Origin: Shewanella fodinae
GTDB lineage: Bacteria > Pseudomonadota > Gammaproteobacteria > Enterobacterales > Shewanellaceae
Direction: 5' to 3'
Length of the DNA stretch: 64,000 nt
Assembly: GCF_014651955.1 (NCBI RefSeq)
Contig: NZ_BMXW01000013.1
Coordinates: 44,679 to 108,678, forward strand
The notes under the pieces were generated by a model, which did no database searches, was not told the DNA's origin, and saw only the letters and a program-made list of their open reading frames with translations. Position 1 is the stretch's first letter. Each line of letters opens with the position of its first letter. This document shows positions 19,782 through 28,372 of this stretch, one piece after another. The position numbers and the translations under genes are program-made.

Positions 19782-20426
19782 TTAACTCTGTTGTTTTTTC
19801 AATTTATCTAGCGCTGCGGCTATCTCTTGCTTACGGCCACTATCTGCCAGTTCCCGCCCTGGACGCGGAGCAGCCTGTAGGGCTTTTTGCAGATATTTTT
19901 CGGCCTCATCATAGCGGTCATCATCTAATAGAAATTCACCGTAGAAGTAGTTGGCATCAATACCATTGGGGTTAATGCTCAACGCCTTTTTCAAAAGCTC
20001 TTCGGCTTTATCATCGTCACCAAAACCGATGGGCCAACCTGGTACTTTAAAATAAAGCACCCCCAGACTGGTGTATGCCGACCCCTGCAAGGTCTCGGGC
20101 TCACGGGCAATGGCTTTTTCGAAATCCGCTTTAGCAATCTTGGCATATTTCAGCGCCCCGAGTCCGCCGCTAACGCCAGCATAAGTGGAGTTAATGATAC
20201 CGTGCCAGATGACAATGGCAGTATCTTCCGGGTAGGTTTTTACCGCGTCATCCGCTTGCTTGAGCAGTGCATCAAAGGCCTTTTCCTGCGCATCACCTTT
20301 CAACGTGTAATTGTTGACAGCCCACTGCTGTTGCAGCTGTTGTAACGCTTGGTCACTGGCATCGCTGGCTTGGGCGCTGGTGGCGAATACCACACAAGTC
20401 GCCAACAACAGATTAAGATACTTCAT
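19782..20426 (-). CDS. Periplasmic TPR-repeat protein of the hemolysin-type operon
   Basis: A 214-residue protein with a signal peptide (MKYLNLLLATCVVFATSAQA, cleavage near residue 20) and tandem TPR-like helix pairs: AFEKAIAREPETLQGSAYTSLGVLYF, AEELLKKALSINPNGIDANYFYGEFLL, AEKYLQKALQAAP. It probably works as a periplasmic scaffold. Its start lies inside the end of the SDR gene (14-base overlap), so it is tied to the operon although the other members look cytoplasmic. No function is known. Confidence 0.85.
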   Translation of the reverse strand: MKYLNLLLATCVVFATSAQASDASDQALQQLQQQWAVNNYTLKGDAQEKAFDALLKQADDAVKTYPEDTAIVIWHGIINSTYAGVSGGLGALKYAKIAKADFEKAIAREPETLQGSAYTSLGVLYFKVPGWPIGFGDDDKAEELLKKALSINPNGIDANYFYGEFLLDDDRYDEAEKYLQKALQAAPRPGRELADSGRKQEIAAALDKLKKQQS

Positions 20427-21246
20427 GATGTTCTCCTGCGGTTTGCGGTGCCGAGGTGGTACCTTGGCAAAAACGTTTGATAATCGGCAGCTGTTTGAGT
20501 AGCGACTTGTCCACTACGCTTGGTAACAATGCGTTGATACGTACAAAGAGTGATTCCGGCCAGCCAAGATACACATCGCCTTGGCGGTGTTGGGCCAGTG
20601 CCTGACACAGCTGTTCGGCGACCCACTCTGGACTGTCGGTTTTATTACCAAGTTGCTGATTCATATCCTGCATTTCCTGGCTATTCAGTTCGGTGTCAGT
20701 AGCGCGAGGGGCGAAATACAATACCGTTACAGAGGTATCTGCTAGCTCACGGCGTAGCGCCTCGGTAAAACCATGTAGGCCGGCCTTACTGGCACAATAA
20801 AGGGTTGAACCGGCACAGCCGATACTACCGAGCACCGAACCCACATTCACTATGGTGGATGGCTTCAGTTGCAACAGTGGTAGCAAGGTGCGGCAGATAT
20901 TCATGGGTGCCAGCAGGTTAGTACTGATAATACGTTCACTGTCAGCGGCGTTACTGGCGGCCAGCAGTTGTAGTTGATTAACACCAAGACAGTTAATCAG
21001 CGTATCTGCTTCAAACGCTTGCGCTGCGTTAAAAAGAGCTTTGAGACCGGCAGTTGCCGTAAGGTCTGCCGTCAGTAATTGATGGCCATTGCCTTCAATT
21101 TCATCTTTGAGTACGTTAAGTTTGCTGCTATTGCGGCCACACAGCAGCAACTCATGTCCTTGAACCGCCAGCGCTTTTGTCACGGCGTTGCCAATGCCAC
21201 CGCTGGCACCGGTGATGACAACTCGTCTGCGATGTATCTTCATCAT
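20413..21246 (-). CDS. SDR family oxidoreductase
   Basis: A 277-residue classical short-chain dehydrogenase/reductase. The cofactor motif TGxxxGxG is VVITGASGGIGNAVTKAL (near residues 10-27), with basic residues after beta-2 (LLCGRNSSK) suggesting NADP(H). The catalytic Ser lies in VGSVLGSIG and the YxxxK motif is YCASKAG (Tyr near residue 150). The substrate is not predictable from sequence. The gene follows the di-iron oxidase by 5 bases, suggesting that it acts on a product of the same pathway. Confidence 0.88.
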   Translation of the reverse strand: MMKIHRRRVVITGASGGIGNAVTKALAVQGHELLLCGRNSSKLNVLKDEIEGNGHQLLTADLTATAGLKALFNAAQAFEADTLINCLGVNQLQLLAASNAADSERIISTNLLAPMNICRTLLPLLQLKPSTIVNVGSVLGSIGCAGSTLYCASKAGLHGFTEALRRELADTSVTVLYFAPRATDTELNSQEMQDMNQQLGNKTDSPEWVAEQLCQALAQHRQGDVYLGWPESLFVRINALLPSVVDKSLLKQLPIIKRFCQGTTSAPQTAGEHHEVS

Positions 21247-21251
21247 CTACC

Positions 21252-21947
21252 TCAGCCGGCTTTGGAGACAGGCGCAACGTCGTTGAGTGTCAATGCCTGC
21301 GTGGCATCGAGTTCGCGAAATACGTTGCCATACAACCGATAAAAATTATTGGCGGCATGGATAATCAGTTGCTGTTCGGCAGGATCGGTAATGCGGTTCA
21401 TTAATCCCTCGAAAAAATGCATGTGTTTTTTGTCCAGCTCGCCATGGGACTTGAGGTAACTGAATGCTGGTTCTGGCAAACCCAGAGTACTCTGGATCCT
21501 GTCGGCAGCTATTAACGCCATATTAATACTGGTGCCTTCGAGTACATTGACCATTCCGAAGAATCCCAGCGGATTGACGCGACACACCATGTCCCAAGCG
21601 TAAGCAACCATCAATTCAGTTGCAAAATTGGGGGTACTGTTACGGGCCTTTTCTTTGTTAAAACCACAGGCGGCAATATCGTTCAATATCCACTCTTGAT
21701 GGCCTTTTTCCTCATCAATGTATTCGGCAACGGCTTCACGTAGCCATTCTTTGCTTTCTGGCAAGCGTGAACCCACGGCCATTAACAAAGGAGAAGTATG
21801 TTTCACATGGTGATAAGCCTGCTGTAAAAACGCGACATATTCCGGCAAGGTGACATTCCCGGCTAGGCAGTGGTTGATAATGGGGGTGTCTAGTAGGTAC
21901 TGGCGTCCGGCAGCAGTTTGCAGCTGTAATTCGTCGTAAAAAGCCAT
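21252..21947 (-). CDS. Heme-oxygenase-like di-iron (TenA/HDO-type) enzyme
   Basis: A 231-residue all-helical protein of the TenA / heme-oxygenase-like superfamily. A set of carboxylate and histidine residues is placed as in heme-oxygenase-like di-iron oxidases and oxygenases: E75/E79/E80 with H83 (EYIDEEKGH), E137 (VLEGTS), and H168-D172-H175 (HGELDKKH). The H-x3-D-x2-H spacing matches the CADD family as I remember it. TenA thiaminase would use a Cys instead, and no such site is evident. The gene is followed at 5 bases by the SDR gene and preceded at 13 bases by the acyl-adenylating enzyme. Confidence 0.82.
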   Translation of the reverse strand: MAFYDELQLQTAAGRQYLLDTPIINHCLAGNVTLPEYVAFLQQAYHHVKHTSPLLMAVGSRLPESKEWLREAVAEYIDEEKGHQEWILNDIAACGFNKEKARNSTPNFATELMVAYAWDMVCRVNPLGFFGMVNVLEGTSINMALIAADRIQSTLGLPEPAFSYLKSHGELDKKHMHFFEGLMNRITDPAEQQLIIHAANNFYRLYGNVFRELDATQALTLNDVAPVSKAG

Positions 21948-21960
21948 AAGCTACCTCGTC

Positions 21961-23466
21961 TCAGTTACTCATTGGGTTGGATTGATACAGGGTGTCAATC
22001 TGTGTCTCAAAAGCCTGTAACAGCCGTGCTCGTTGCAGACGACCATTGGCGGTCATATAAGGTAATAACTGTTTATCATTCAGTCTCAGCCATTGGCGGA
22101 TCTGGGCATAGTCCGGCAACTGGCTATTGGCCGTTTTTATCCAGTCAGCAATTTGTTGATCTTGTACAATTGACGATGCACTGAGCAGGGCACACAGATA
22201 GGGTTTGTCATCTCCCACGACCACGCATTGATTCAATAAGGGTTCCGACATCAGCACCGATTCAACCCATTCTGGGCTGATGTTGCGGCCAAAGGAGGAG
22301 ATCAGTAGATGCTTGCGACGACCATCAATAAATAACCAGTCAGCATCGCAGTGACCGAGGTCGCCGGTATAAACTTCATTGGGGTACCAGCTGTCAGCGT
22401 CTCCGGCATAACCCAGATGACAGGAACCACTGACCACAACTTCCTGTTTTTCAATGCGAACTTGACAATGTGGCAGAATTTTACCGGCAGCGCCGATGTA
22501 ACTGGTGGTAGGGGTATTGAGTGCCACCACAGAACCACATTCTGACAATCCATAACCTTCGTAGACGGGAAGTCCCAGCTGTCGAGCATTGTTGAGCAAT
22601 TGTGGATCGACCCGACCGCCGCCGACGGCAACAAATTTAAGTGATGGTGGTGCTTGCCACCCTTGCTGACAGGCGGCTACCAGTAACCGCAGTAGCTGCG
22701 GGATCAGAATCATCGAATGTGGTTTTACTTCCGCAATACATTGCAGCAACCGCGGACTGTCTAGATTGGAGCTACCCAGCATGCCTCGCTGAGCATCCGT
22801 TGGGATAACCACAGTACCGCCACACAAAAGCGGACTGTATACCCCGGCAATATTCTCCAATAAGGTACTCAGTGGCAGCAGACAAAGATGTTTGGGATGC
22901 GCAATTGCAATGGCGTCGGCCAACGACTGTGCCACTCGCCATTGGTGATCTCGGCTGAGGCAGACACCTTTGGGACTTCCCGTTGAACCTGAGGTGAAGG
23001 TAATTTTTTTTGTGCCTTCCGGCAGCTGTTCGGTGCTGTTGAAGGGCAATTCCCAACAATGGAAACGTTCCGGTAGCGGCCAAGCGACCACACCAGGTAA
23101 TGCCTCGTCTAAATCCAGTTTGCATTGGCCAGGCAACAGCAATTCTTCGCTGAGGAGCAGTTCAGCACCAGCCTGTTCAAGACAACTACGGATTTGTTGC
23201 GGAGTAAAAAATAGCGGTAATGGCAGACAGACTATGTTGGCTGCATGGCAGGCTAAATCGACAATCACCCAGTCGATACTGTTGCCGCCGTGTAGGGCAA
23301 CACAGGCAACCTGCTGTTGTTGCAACCAGTTTCCCAAAGCCTCTACACGCTGCGCTAACTGCTGATAATTGAGGTGTTGCTGGCCATCTTCGACCGCATT
23401 GACTGTCGGAAACGCTTGTGCGGTCTGACCCAAAAACTCCACAATATTATTCATATTATCTCTCAC
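21961..23466 (-). CDS. AMP-binding acyl-adenylate/acyl-CoA synthetase-like enzyme
   Basis: A 501-residue ANL-superfamily enzyme expected to activate a carboxylic (probably fatty) acid with ATP. Visible core motifs: A3 FTSGSTGSPKGV (near residue 152), A5 YEGYGLSECGSV, A7 YTGDLGHCD and A8 DGRRKHLLISSFGRNISPEW. The A10 region reads YMTANGRLQRARL, with Arg where the catalytic Lys usually stands. The ATG at 23466 overlaps the stop of the hemolysin-family gene; an internal ATG at 23454 with GAGAG upstream is an alternative start. No carrier-protein domain is fused. Confidence 0.88.
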   Translation of the reverse strand: MRDNMNNIVEFLGQTAQAFPTVNAVEDGQQHLNYQQLAQRVEALGNWLQQQQVACVALHGGNSIDWVIVDLACHAANIVCLPLPLFFTPQQIRSCLEQAGAELLLSEELLLPGQCKLDLDEALPGVVAWPLPERFHCWELPFNSTEQLPEGTKKITFTSGSTGSPKGVCLSRDHQWRVAQSLADAIAIAHPKHLCLLPLSTLLENIAGVYSPLLCGGTVVIPTDAQRGMLGSSNLDSPRLLQCIAEVKPHSMILIPQLLRLLVAACQQGWQAPPSLKFVAVGGGRVDPQLLNNARQLGLPVYEGYGLSECGSVVALNTPTTSYIGAAGKILPHCQVRIEKQEVVVSGSCHLGYAGDADSWYPNEVYTGDLGHCDADWLFIDGRRKHLLISSFGRNISPEWVESVLMSEPLLNQCVVVGDDKPYLCALLSASSIVQDQQIADWIKTANSQLPDYAQIRQWLRLNDKQLLPYMTANGRLQRARLLQAFETQIDTLYQSNPMSN

Positions 23467-24161
23467 TTACGACGGATTGCAGCGGCGATACTCAGCGTCT
23501 GGAGATTGTAGGTCGCTGCAATTTTTGATAGTCGAGGATCTATGTTGATGATGTCGCAGGCCCGCTGTAGATTGCCTATCATGACTCGCGGGTTATTGCG
23601 GTAATAACTGCCCCAAATACTGTAGTCACCATCCAATCTGGCAGGATCTGCAGGACACAGACAATAAGGTTCAAATCCGAGTCGCTGCATCAAGTGCTGT
23701 ACCTGTTCAGTGGCGGTAAATACCATCCATTCATAACCAGCACCGGCCAGCATCTTTGCCAGCGTGACCATCAACATTGGCCCGAATGCCTTGGTTCCTA
23801 AGGCCAAGTTGCCGATTTCAATCAGGCTGTCACGCACAACCGGACGTCTGGCAACTTCAGCCACTAATTGTTCGATTGCCGCAGGCAGATATTGTTCCAA
23901 AAACAATGGTTGATTTTGTCCCGGACGCAATCCATAGGCACCGACAGTTTGTCCGTGATGGTTAATTTCAATAAGCCAAGGCAAGAAACTGTGCAGATGT
24001 GCATGGTGGACTTGCTGGAATTTCGACGCGATAAATTGCTCTACTACCGCACGTTGACTATGGGTGATGGTTACCAGTTCTAACGAGGGGACAATGGATT
24101 GCAGGGAGTGCATGCCAGAATCGATGGCTGCCGACGGTGTCTGCGGCAATTGCTGGGACAT
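23463..24161 (-). CDS. Thermostable-hemolysin family (GNAT-like) protein
   Basis: A 232-residue protein resembling the thermostable hemolysin (delta-VPH) family of Vibrio. Despite that name, the segments EIGNLALGTKAFGPMLMVTLAKMLAGAGYEWMVFTATEQVQHLMQRLGFEPYCLCPAD look like a GNAT or autoinducer-synthase-type acyltransferase fold, and there is no signal peptide or membrane segment, which makes a secreted toxin unlikely. The ATG at 24161 is supported by GGAG eight bases upstream. First gene of the five-gene operon, overlapping the AMP-binding gene by 4 bases. Confidence 0.8.
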   Translation of the reverse strand: MSQQLPQTPSAAIDSGMHSLQSIVPSLELVTITHSQRAVVEQFIASKFQQVHHAHLHSFLPWLIEINHHGQTVGAYGLRPGQNQPLFLEQYLPAAIEQLVAEVARRPVVRDSLIEIGNLALGTKAFGPMLMVTLAKMLAGAGYEWMVFTATEQVQHLMQRLGFEPYCLCPADPARLDGDYSIWGSYYRNNPRVMIGNLQRACDIINIDPRLSKIAATYNLQTLSIAAAIRRK

Positions 24162-24169
24162 AAAGGATA

Positions 24170-24206
24170 CTCCGCTGGTGATATCTCATGATCCACCCTA
24201 GCGGAG
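24170..24206 (-). promoter_or_regulatory. Shine-Dalgarno-masking hairpin in hemolysin-operon leader
   Basis: On the minus strand CTCCGCT (24206-24200) pairs with AGCGGAG (24176-24170), and after a 2-base bulge GGTG (24197-24194) pairs with CACC (24180-24177), leaving a 13-base loop. The 3' arm contains the GGAG that lies 8 bases before the ATG at 24161. The structure would hide the ribosome binding site of the first gene. Confidence 0.55.
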
Positions 24207-24272
24207 CCAGCTTAAGGAACACTTATGAAATTCAGATTTAATTAATATTTTGAATTTTTCAATTCACTGAAT

Positions 24273-25820
24273 TTATTTATATTTCTTGTTAACATGGTAT
24301 ATCAAGTGTAACAGTAACAGCGATAGGCTCAATATCAATACTGGCCATTGCCCCCATTTAGCGAACGGGGTGACACCGCTGACTAAATCCACGTTAGCAG
24401 TCAGCACTCCTTCCTGGAACTGCGGTAATCTGGCGGTGATATTGCCATATTCGTCAACAACCGCCGTGACACCGTTGTTAGTATCCCGCAGCAAAGGGCG
24501 CCCCAACTCAGCCGAGCGCATCTGCGCAATTTCCATATGCTGCAATGGCCCGTTGGATGCACCAAACCAGGCATCATTGGAGACCGTCAGCAGTAACTGA
24601 GTATCCGCGGTCACGTTATCTCTTAGCTGTTCGGGAAAGGCAATTTCATAGCAGATCGCTGGGGCCAAACGGAACCCTCCCGCTTGGATGTTTGGTTGCA
24701 CGTAGGCCCCGCGACTGAAGGAAGACATCGGCAAATTGAATAACGGCGCTAGAGGTCGTAACAAGGCTTCAAACGGGACGAATTCACCTATGGGTAATAA
24801 ATGATGTTTGCGGTACTGATTAGAACCATTAACCTGATAATCCCCGGCCGGTTGTTGATGGTGATGGGCATTGCCAAGCACAATCAATGAGTTATAAAAG
24901 TCCGTTTGATCAAGGCTGACAATCCCCGAGACAATTGCCGTGTTGTTGAGATTGGCGACTTTATTGGCGTTGTCCAGAAACGGTTCGACCATAGATTCTG
25001 GTGCTGGAATGGCAGCTTCGGGCCAGATAATAATATCGCTATCAAAATGTGGTCGCGACAAATCCATATATTTCAGTAAGGTGGGCCACAAAGCATTGGG
25101 ATCCCATTTCATACTCTGGGGGATATTGCCTTGTACCAGCGCAACACTGACCGTGTTGCCGGTACGCTCAATGCCGTTATGATGGGGCGCTTGCCACACC
25201 GCCAGAGCCATCAGCGCGATGAGCATCGGCAGACTTATCCAGCGTCTGCGCAATAATAAAACCAAGCTGCCAGCGAGCATTGCCAGCAGCAAGCTGATCC
25301 CGAGTGTGCCGATATAGGCCGCTAACGGCTTCAGCGGACCACTATTTTGACTGTAGCCAGCCCATAACCAGGGAAATCCGGTTAGCACCCAGCCGCGCAG
25401 CCACTCGGTCAGTATCCAGAGGGCCGGAAACAATGCCAGCGCATTCCAGTGCCTAGCACGGCGTAGTGCCAGCTTCACCCATAATGCGCCAGCAAGTGCT
25501 GGGTACAACGCTAGATACAGTGCCAGCAGCGCCATCAGCAACATGGAGACCGGTAAAGGCAAACCTCCATACTGGTAAATACTGACGTGTACCCAACTGA
25601 TGCCGAAGGCAAAGCTGCCCAAGCCAAAACTCAGCCACAGATAAAAGGCACGTTTCGGCGATGCCCTGTCACTTAACCACAGTACCAACGCCAACGCTAA
25701 TGGATAGATTGGCCACAGGTCATATGGGGCAAAGGAAAGGCTGGTGGCCGCACCAGCAACAAAGGCAAGTACGGCATTGGCCCAGGGAGATTGCCGGATA
25801 CGGCTGGCAGATGAGATCAC
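24273..25820 (-). CDS. lnt: Apolipoprotein N-acyltransferase
   Basis: Inner-membrane enzyme that adds the third acyl chain to the N-terminal Cys of lipoproteins. The 515-residue product has about seven to eight membrane helices followed by a periplasmic nitrilase-like domain. The catalytic triad is visible as Glu in IIWPEAAIPAPE, Lys in RKHHLLPIGEFVPFE and Cys in RLAPAICYEIAFPEQ. It is the last gene of phoH-ybeY-corC-lnt, with a 1-base overlap with corC. Confidence 0.96.
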   Translation of the reverse strand: MISSASRIRQSPWANAVLAFVAGAATSLSFAPYDLWPIYPLALALVLWLSDRASPKRAFYLWLSFGLGSFAFGISWVHVSIYQYGGLPLPVSMLLMALLALYLALYPALAGALWVKLALRRARHWNALALFPALWILTEWLRGWVLTGFPWLWAGYSQNSGPLKPLAAYIGTLGISLLLAMLAGSLVLLLRRRWISLPMLIALMALAVWQAPHHNGIERTGNTVSVALVQGNIPQSMKWDPNALWPTLLKYMDLSRPHFDSDIIIWPEAAIPAPESMVEPFLDNANKVANLNNTAIVSGIVSLDQTDFYNSLIVLGNAHHHQQPAGDYQVNGSNQYRKHHLLPIGEFVPFEALLRPLAPLFNLPMSSFSRGAYVQPNIQAGGFRLAPAICYEIAFPEQLRDNVTADTQLLLTVSNDAWFGASNGPLQHMEIAQMRSAELGRPLLRDTNNGVTAVVDEYGNITARLPQFQEGVLTANVDLVSGVTPFAKWGQWPVLILSLSLLLLHLIYHVNKKYK

Positions 25821-26701
25821 TATGGGTTGTTTTCTTCAGAGTTGTTATTGTCGTCAGGCAGTTTAATGCGTAACTGTAGTAAGCGCCGAGTATCGGCACT
25901 GATCACTTTAAATTCAATCCCTTCAATGGTGATTTTTTCATTGCGTTCTGGCAGATGACCAAAGGCATGACTCACCAGCCCGCCAACGGTGTCAAACTCT
26001 TCATCACTGAAGTGAGTGTTAAAATTTTCATTGAAATCTTCGATGTGGGTCAGCGCCTTGACCATATAGACTTTGCTGCCTACTTTGCGAATATCCGGTT
26101 CCTCGGCTGCATCATGGTCAAATTCGTCTTCAATCTCGCCAACGATCTCTTCCAGAATATCTTCAATGGTGACGAGTCCAGAAACACCCCCATATTCATC
26201 AACCACAATCGCCATATGGTAACGTTGACTACGGAACTCCTTCAGCAGCACATCGACCCGTTTACTTTCGGGGACAACAACCGCCGGACGGATCACTTGT
26301 TCCAGGGTGAAGGGTTCATCACTGTTATTAAAACCGTATTTAATCAGGTCTTTTGCCAGCAAAATGCCTTCGATGTGATCTTTGTCTTCATTGACGACAG
26401 GGAAGCGGGAGTGGGCTGACGAAATAACGGTGTGGAGTACCTCTTCGACAGAATCGTTAAATTGAATGGCAACAATCTGCGAGCGGGGGATCATAATGTC
26501 CCGAACTCGAAGATCAGAGACTTCCAAAACACCCTTGATCATCTCGCGGGTATCTTCGGTAATCAGGTCGCGTTGTTCCGCGTCCTGAATGACTTCTACC
26601 AATTCGTCGCGATTCTGGGGTTCGCCCATGAACAACTGGCTGACACGATCAAACCAGCCCTTCTTGTGGGCGTTAGTACTCGGGGGGATATCATCACTCA
26701 T
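25820..26701 (-). CDS. corC: CorC/YbeX family CNBS-domain protein
   Basis: A cytosolic member of the CorC/HlyC family: 293 residues with two CBS domains (VRDIMIPRSQIVAIQFNDSVEEVLHTVISSAHSRFPV and RVDVLLKEFRSQRYHMAIVVDEYGGVSGLVTIEDILEEIVGEIEDE) and a C-terminal CorC_HlyC FAD-binding-like domain (VGGLVSHAFGHLPERNEK). Roles in Mg/Co efflux and in ribosome-related processes have been proposed for YbeX. It is located between ybeY and lnt as in E. coli. Note: the DUF21 membrane domain of larger paralogues is absent, as usual for CorC. Confidence 0.94.
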   Translation of the reverse strand: MSDDIPPSTNAHKKGWFDRVSQLFMGEPQNRDELVEVIQDAEQRDLITEDTREMIKGVLEVSDLRVRDIMIPRSQIVAIQFNDSVEEVLHTVISSAHSRFPVVNEDKDHIEGILLAKDLIKYGFNNSDEPFTLEQVIRPAVVVPESKRVDVLLKEFRSQRYHMAIVVDEYGGVSGLVTIEDILEEIVGEIEDEFDHDAAEEPDIRKVGSKVYMVKALTHIEDFNENFNTHFSDEEFDTVGGLVSHAFGHLPERNEKITIEGIEFKVISADTRRLLQLRIKLPDDNNNSEENNP

Positions 26702-26732
26702 AGTGGTGTCACAGTTCGTGGAAGACGAACTT

Positions 26733-27194
26733 TTATTGCTCCTTGTAAGGGTCAGAAAAACCTAGGCTTTCAATGAGTTCTGTCTCAATGGCTTCCATTT
26801 CTTCAGCTTCGGCGTCATCGATATGATCATAACCTAGCAGATGCAGGCATCCATGCACAACCATATGAGCCCAGTGAGCCTCTAATGGTTTGTGTTGTTC
26901 CTGTGCTTCATTCTCAACGACCGGGGCACAAATAACAAGATCCCCGATCAGTGGCAACTCAATGCCGGGAGGTGCTTCAAATGGAAAAGACAGCACGTTA
27001 GTGGGCTTGTCTTTACCACGGTAATCCAAATTCAGCTGATGACTTTCGGCTTCATCGACCAGTCGAATTGTCATTTCGGCTTCATCTAAGCGGCCGTCCA
27101 GGGCTGTGGTTGCCCAACGTAAAAATTCGGCCTCTGTCGGCAATTGCGTGGATTCAGAGGCAATCTGTAGATCTAGTGTCAGCTCAAGACTCAT
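26733..27194 (-). CDS. ybeY: YbeY, rRNA maturation endoribonuclease
   Basis: A single-strand-specific metalloendoribonuclease used in 16S rRNA 3' maturation and ribosome quality control. The zinc-binding motif H-x3-H-x5-H is seen in [15 protein letters not shown] (near residues 109-123), and the substrate-side motif [15 protein letters not shown] is intact. The 153-residue length is normal. Its start lies 11 bases inside phoH, a translational link conserved widely. Confidence 0.96.
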   Translation of the reverse strand: MSLELTLDLQIASESTQLPTEAEFLRWATTALDGRLDEAEMTIRLVDEAESHQLNLDYRGKDKPTNVLSFPFEAPPGIELPLIGDLVICAPVVENEAQEQHKPLEAHWAHMVVHGCLHLLGYDHIDDAEAEEMEAIETELIESLGFSDPYKEQ

Positions 27195-28248
27195 GTTCGG
27201 AGGATTCCGTAATATCAGAAGGTTCGGTCAGTTTATACTGACTATCGTGACGGGCACTGGCGGCCTGTTGGCGTTGTTCATAAGACTCATATGCCTCCAC
27301 AATCCTCGCCACGACCGGATGACGCACCACATCTTTTGACTGGAAAAAGTTAAAGCTAATTTCATCGACATCGCCGAGCACTTCAATGGCATGGCGCAAG
27401 CCCGATTTAACATGGCGCGGCAAGTCAATCTGGGTGATGTCACCGGTAATCACCGCTTTGGAATTAAAGCCAATACGGGTCAGGAACATTTTCATCTGTT
27501 CCACAGTAGTGTTCTGGCTTTCATCGAGGATGATAAAGGCATCATTCAAAGTCCGGCCACGCATGTAGGCCAGCGGGGCAATTTCAATCACGCTGCGTTC
27601 TATCAGGCGTTCGACTTTTTCAAAGCCCAGCATCTCAAATAGTGCGTCATATAAAGGTCGCAAGTAAGGGTCGACTTTCTGACTCAGATCCCCCGGCAGA
27701 AATCCGAGTTTTTCACCGGCTTCTACCGCTGGTCGGGTCAACAGAATACGCCGCACTTCTTGCCGTTCCAGTGCATCTACCGCTGCGGCGACCGCCAGAT
27801 AGGTTTTGCCAGTACCCGCCGGGCCAATACCAAAAGTAATATCGTGGCGAACGATGTTAACCACATACTGACTCTGGTTAGGATTACGCGGTTTAATCAC
27901 ACCCTTACGGGTTTTAATAAAATGCTCTTGAGGTTGTTCACTGTCATGGTCAGCTTCTACGGAGATAGCTTCCTGAATGGCAATGTGCACTTTTTCCGGT
28001 TCCAGATCCGGCGTGCTGCCTTTGAGTGGTGCGGTTTCTACATATAATGTGCGCAACAAATTGCTGGCGGTCAGGCAACCCTGAGGCTGGCCGACAATCT
28101 TAAAATGGTTGTTGCGGTAACTGATCTCGACACCAATACGACGTTCGAGCTGTTTGATATTGTCATCAAATGGGCCGCACAGGGACGCCAGTCGGCGACT
28201 ATCCGCGGGCTCCAGATACAGATCCATGGCGGTTAATTTATGGGACAA
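27184..28248 (-). CDS. ybeZ: PhoH-like ATPase (YbeZ)
   Basis: A cytosolic P-loop NTPase (PhoH family), thought to act with YbeY in RNA metabolism. Walker A is [22 protein letters not shown] (near residues 135-156), Walker B is [12 protein letters not shown], and the motif [19 protein letters not shown] is diagnostic. The 354-residue length is usual. It is the first gene of the operon; the ATG at 28248 ([16 protein letters not shown]) has an internal alternative at M8. Confidence 0.95.
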   Translation of the reverse strand: MSHKLTAMDLYLEPADSRRLASLCGPFDDNIKQLERRIGVEISYRNNHFKIVGQPQGCLTASNLLRTLYVETAPLKGSTPDLEPEKVHIAIQEAISVEADHDSEQPQEHFIKTRKGVIKPRNPNQSQYVVNIVRHDITFGIGPAGTGKTYLAVAAAVDALERQEVRRILLTRPAVEAGEKLGFLPGDLSQKVDPYLRPLYDALFEMLGFEKVERLIERSVIEIAPLAYMRGRTLNDAFIILDESQNTTVEQMKMFLTRIGFNSKAVITGDITQIDLPRHVKSGLRHAIEVLGDVDEISFNFFQSKDVVRHPVVARIVEAYESYEQRQQAASARHDSQYKLTEPSDITESSEHES

Positions 28249-28340
28249 ATAAAACTCCGATAATAGATTACGCTACACTGCTCAGTTTACGAGCCTCACT
28301 GACGAAATGCCATGAGAAAAATGTCATTGGTCAGCAAGCT

Positions 28341-28366
28341 AAAAGGCGACCGTGGCCGCCTTTTTG
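28341..28366 (-). terminator. Terminator of miaB
   Basis: AAAAGGCG...CGCCTTTTT hairpin (8 bp with an 8-base loop). Read on the minus strand it lies directly after the miaB stop, and T-tracts are present on both sides. Confidence 0.7.
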
Positions 28367-28372
28367 TCATCA

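Noticed and set aside
21252..21947. Thiaminase TenA
   Set aside because: No thiamin genes near, and the metal-ligand pattern of di-iron enzymes fits better.
23463..24161. A secreted hemolysin
   Set aside because: No signal peptide, no membrane or pore segments, and the gene is fused into a metabolic-looking operon; the family name alone does not support a toxin call.
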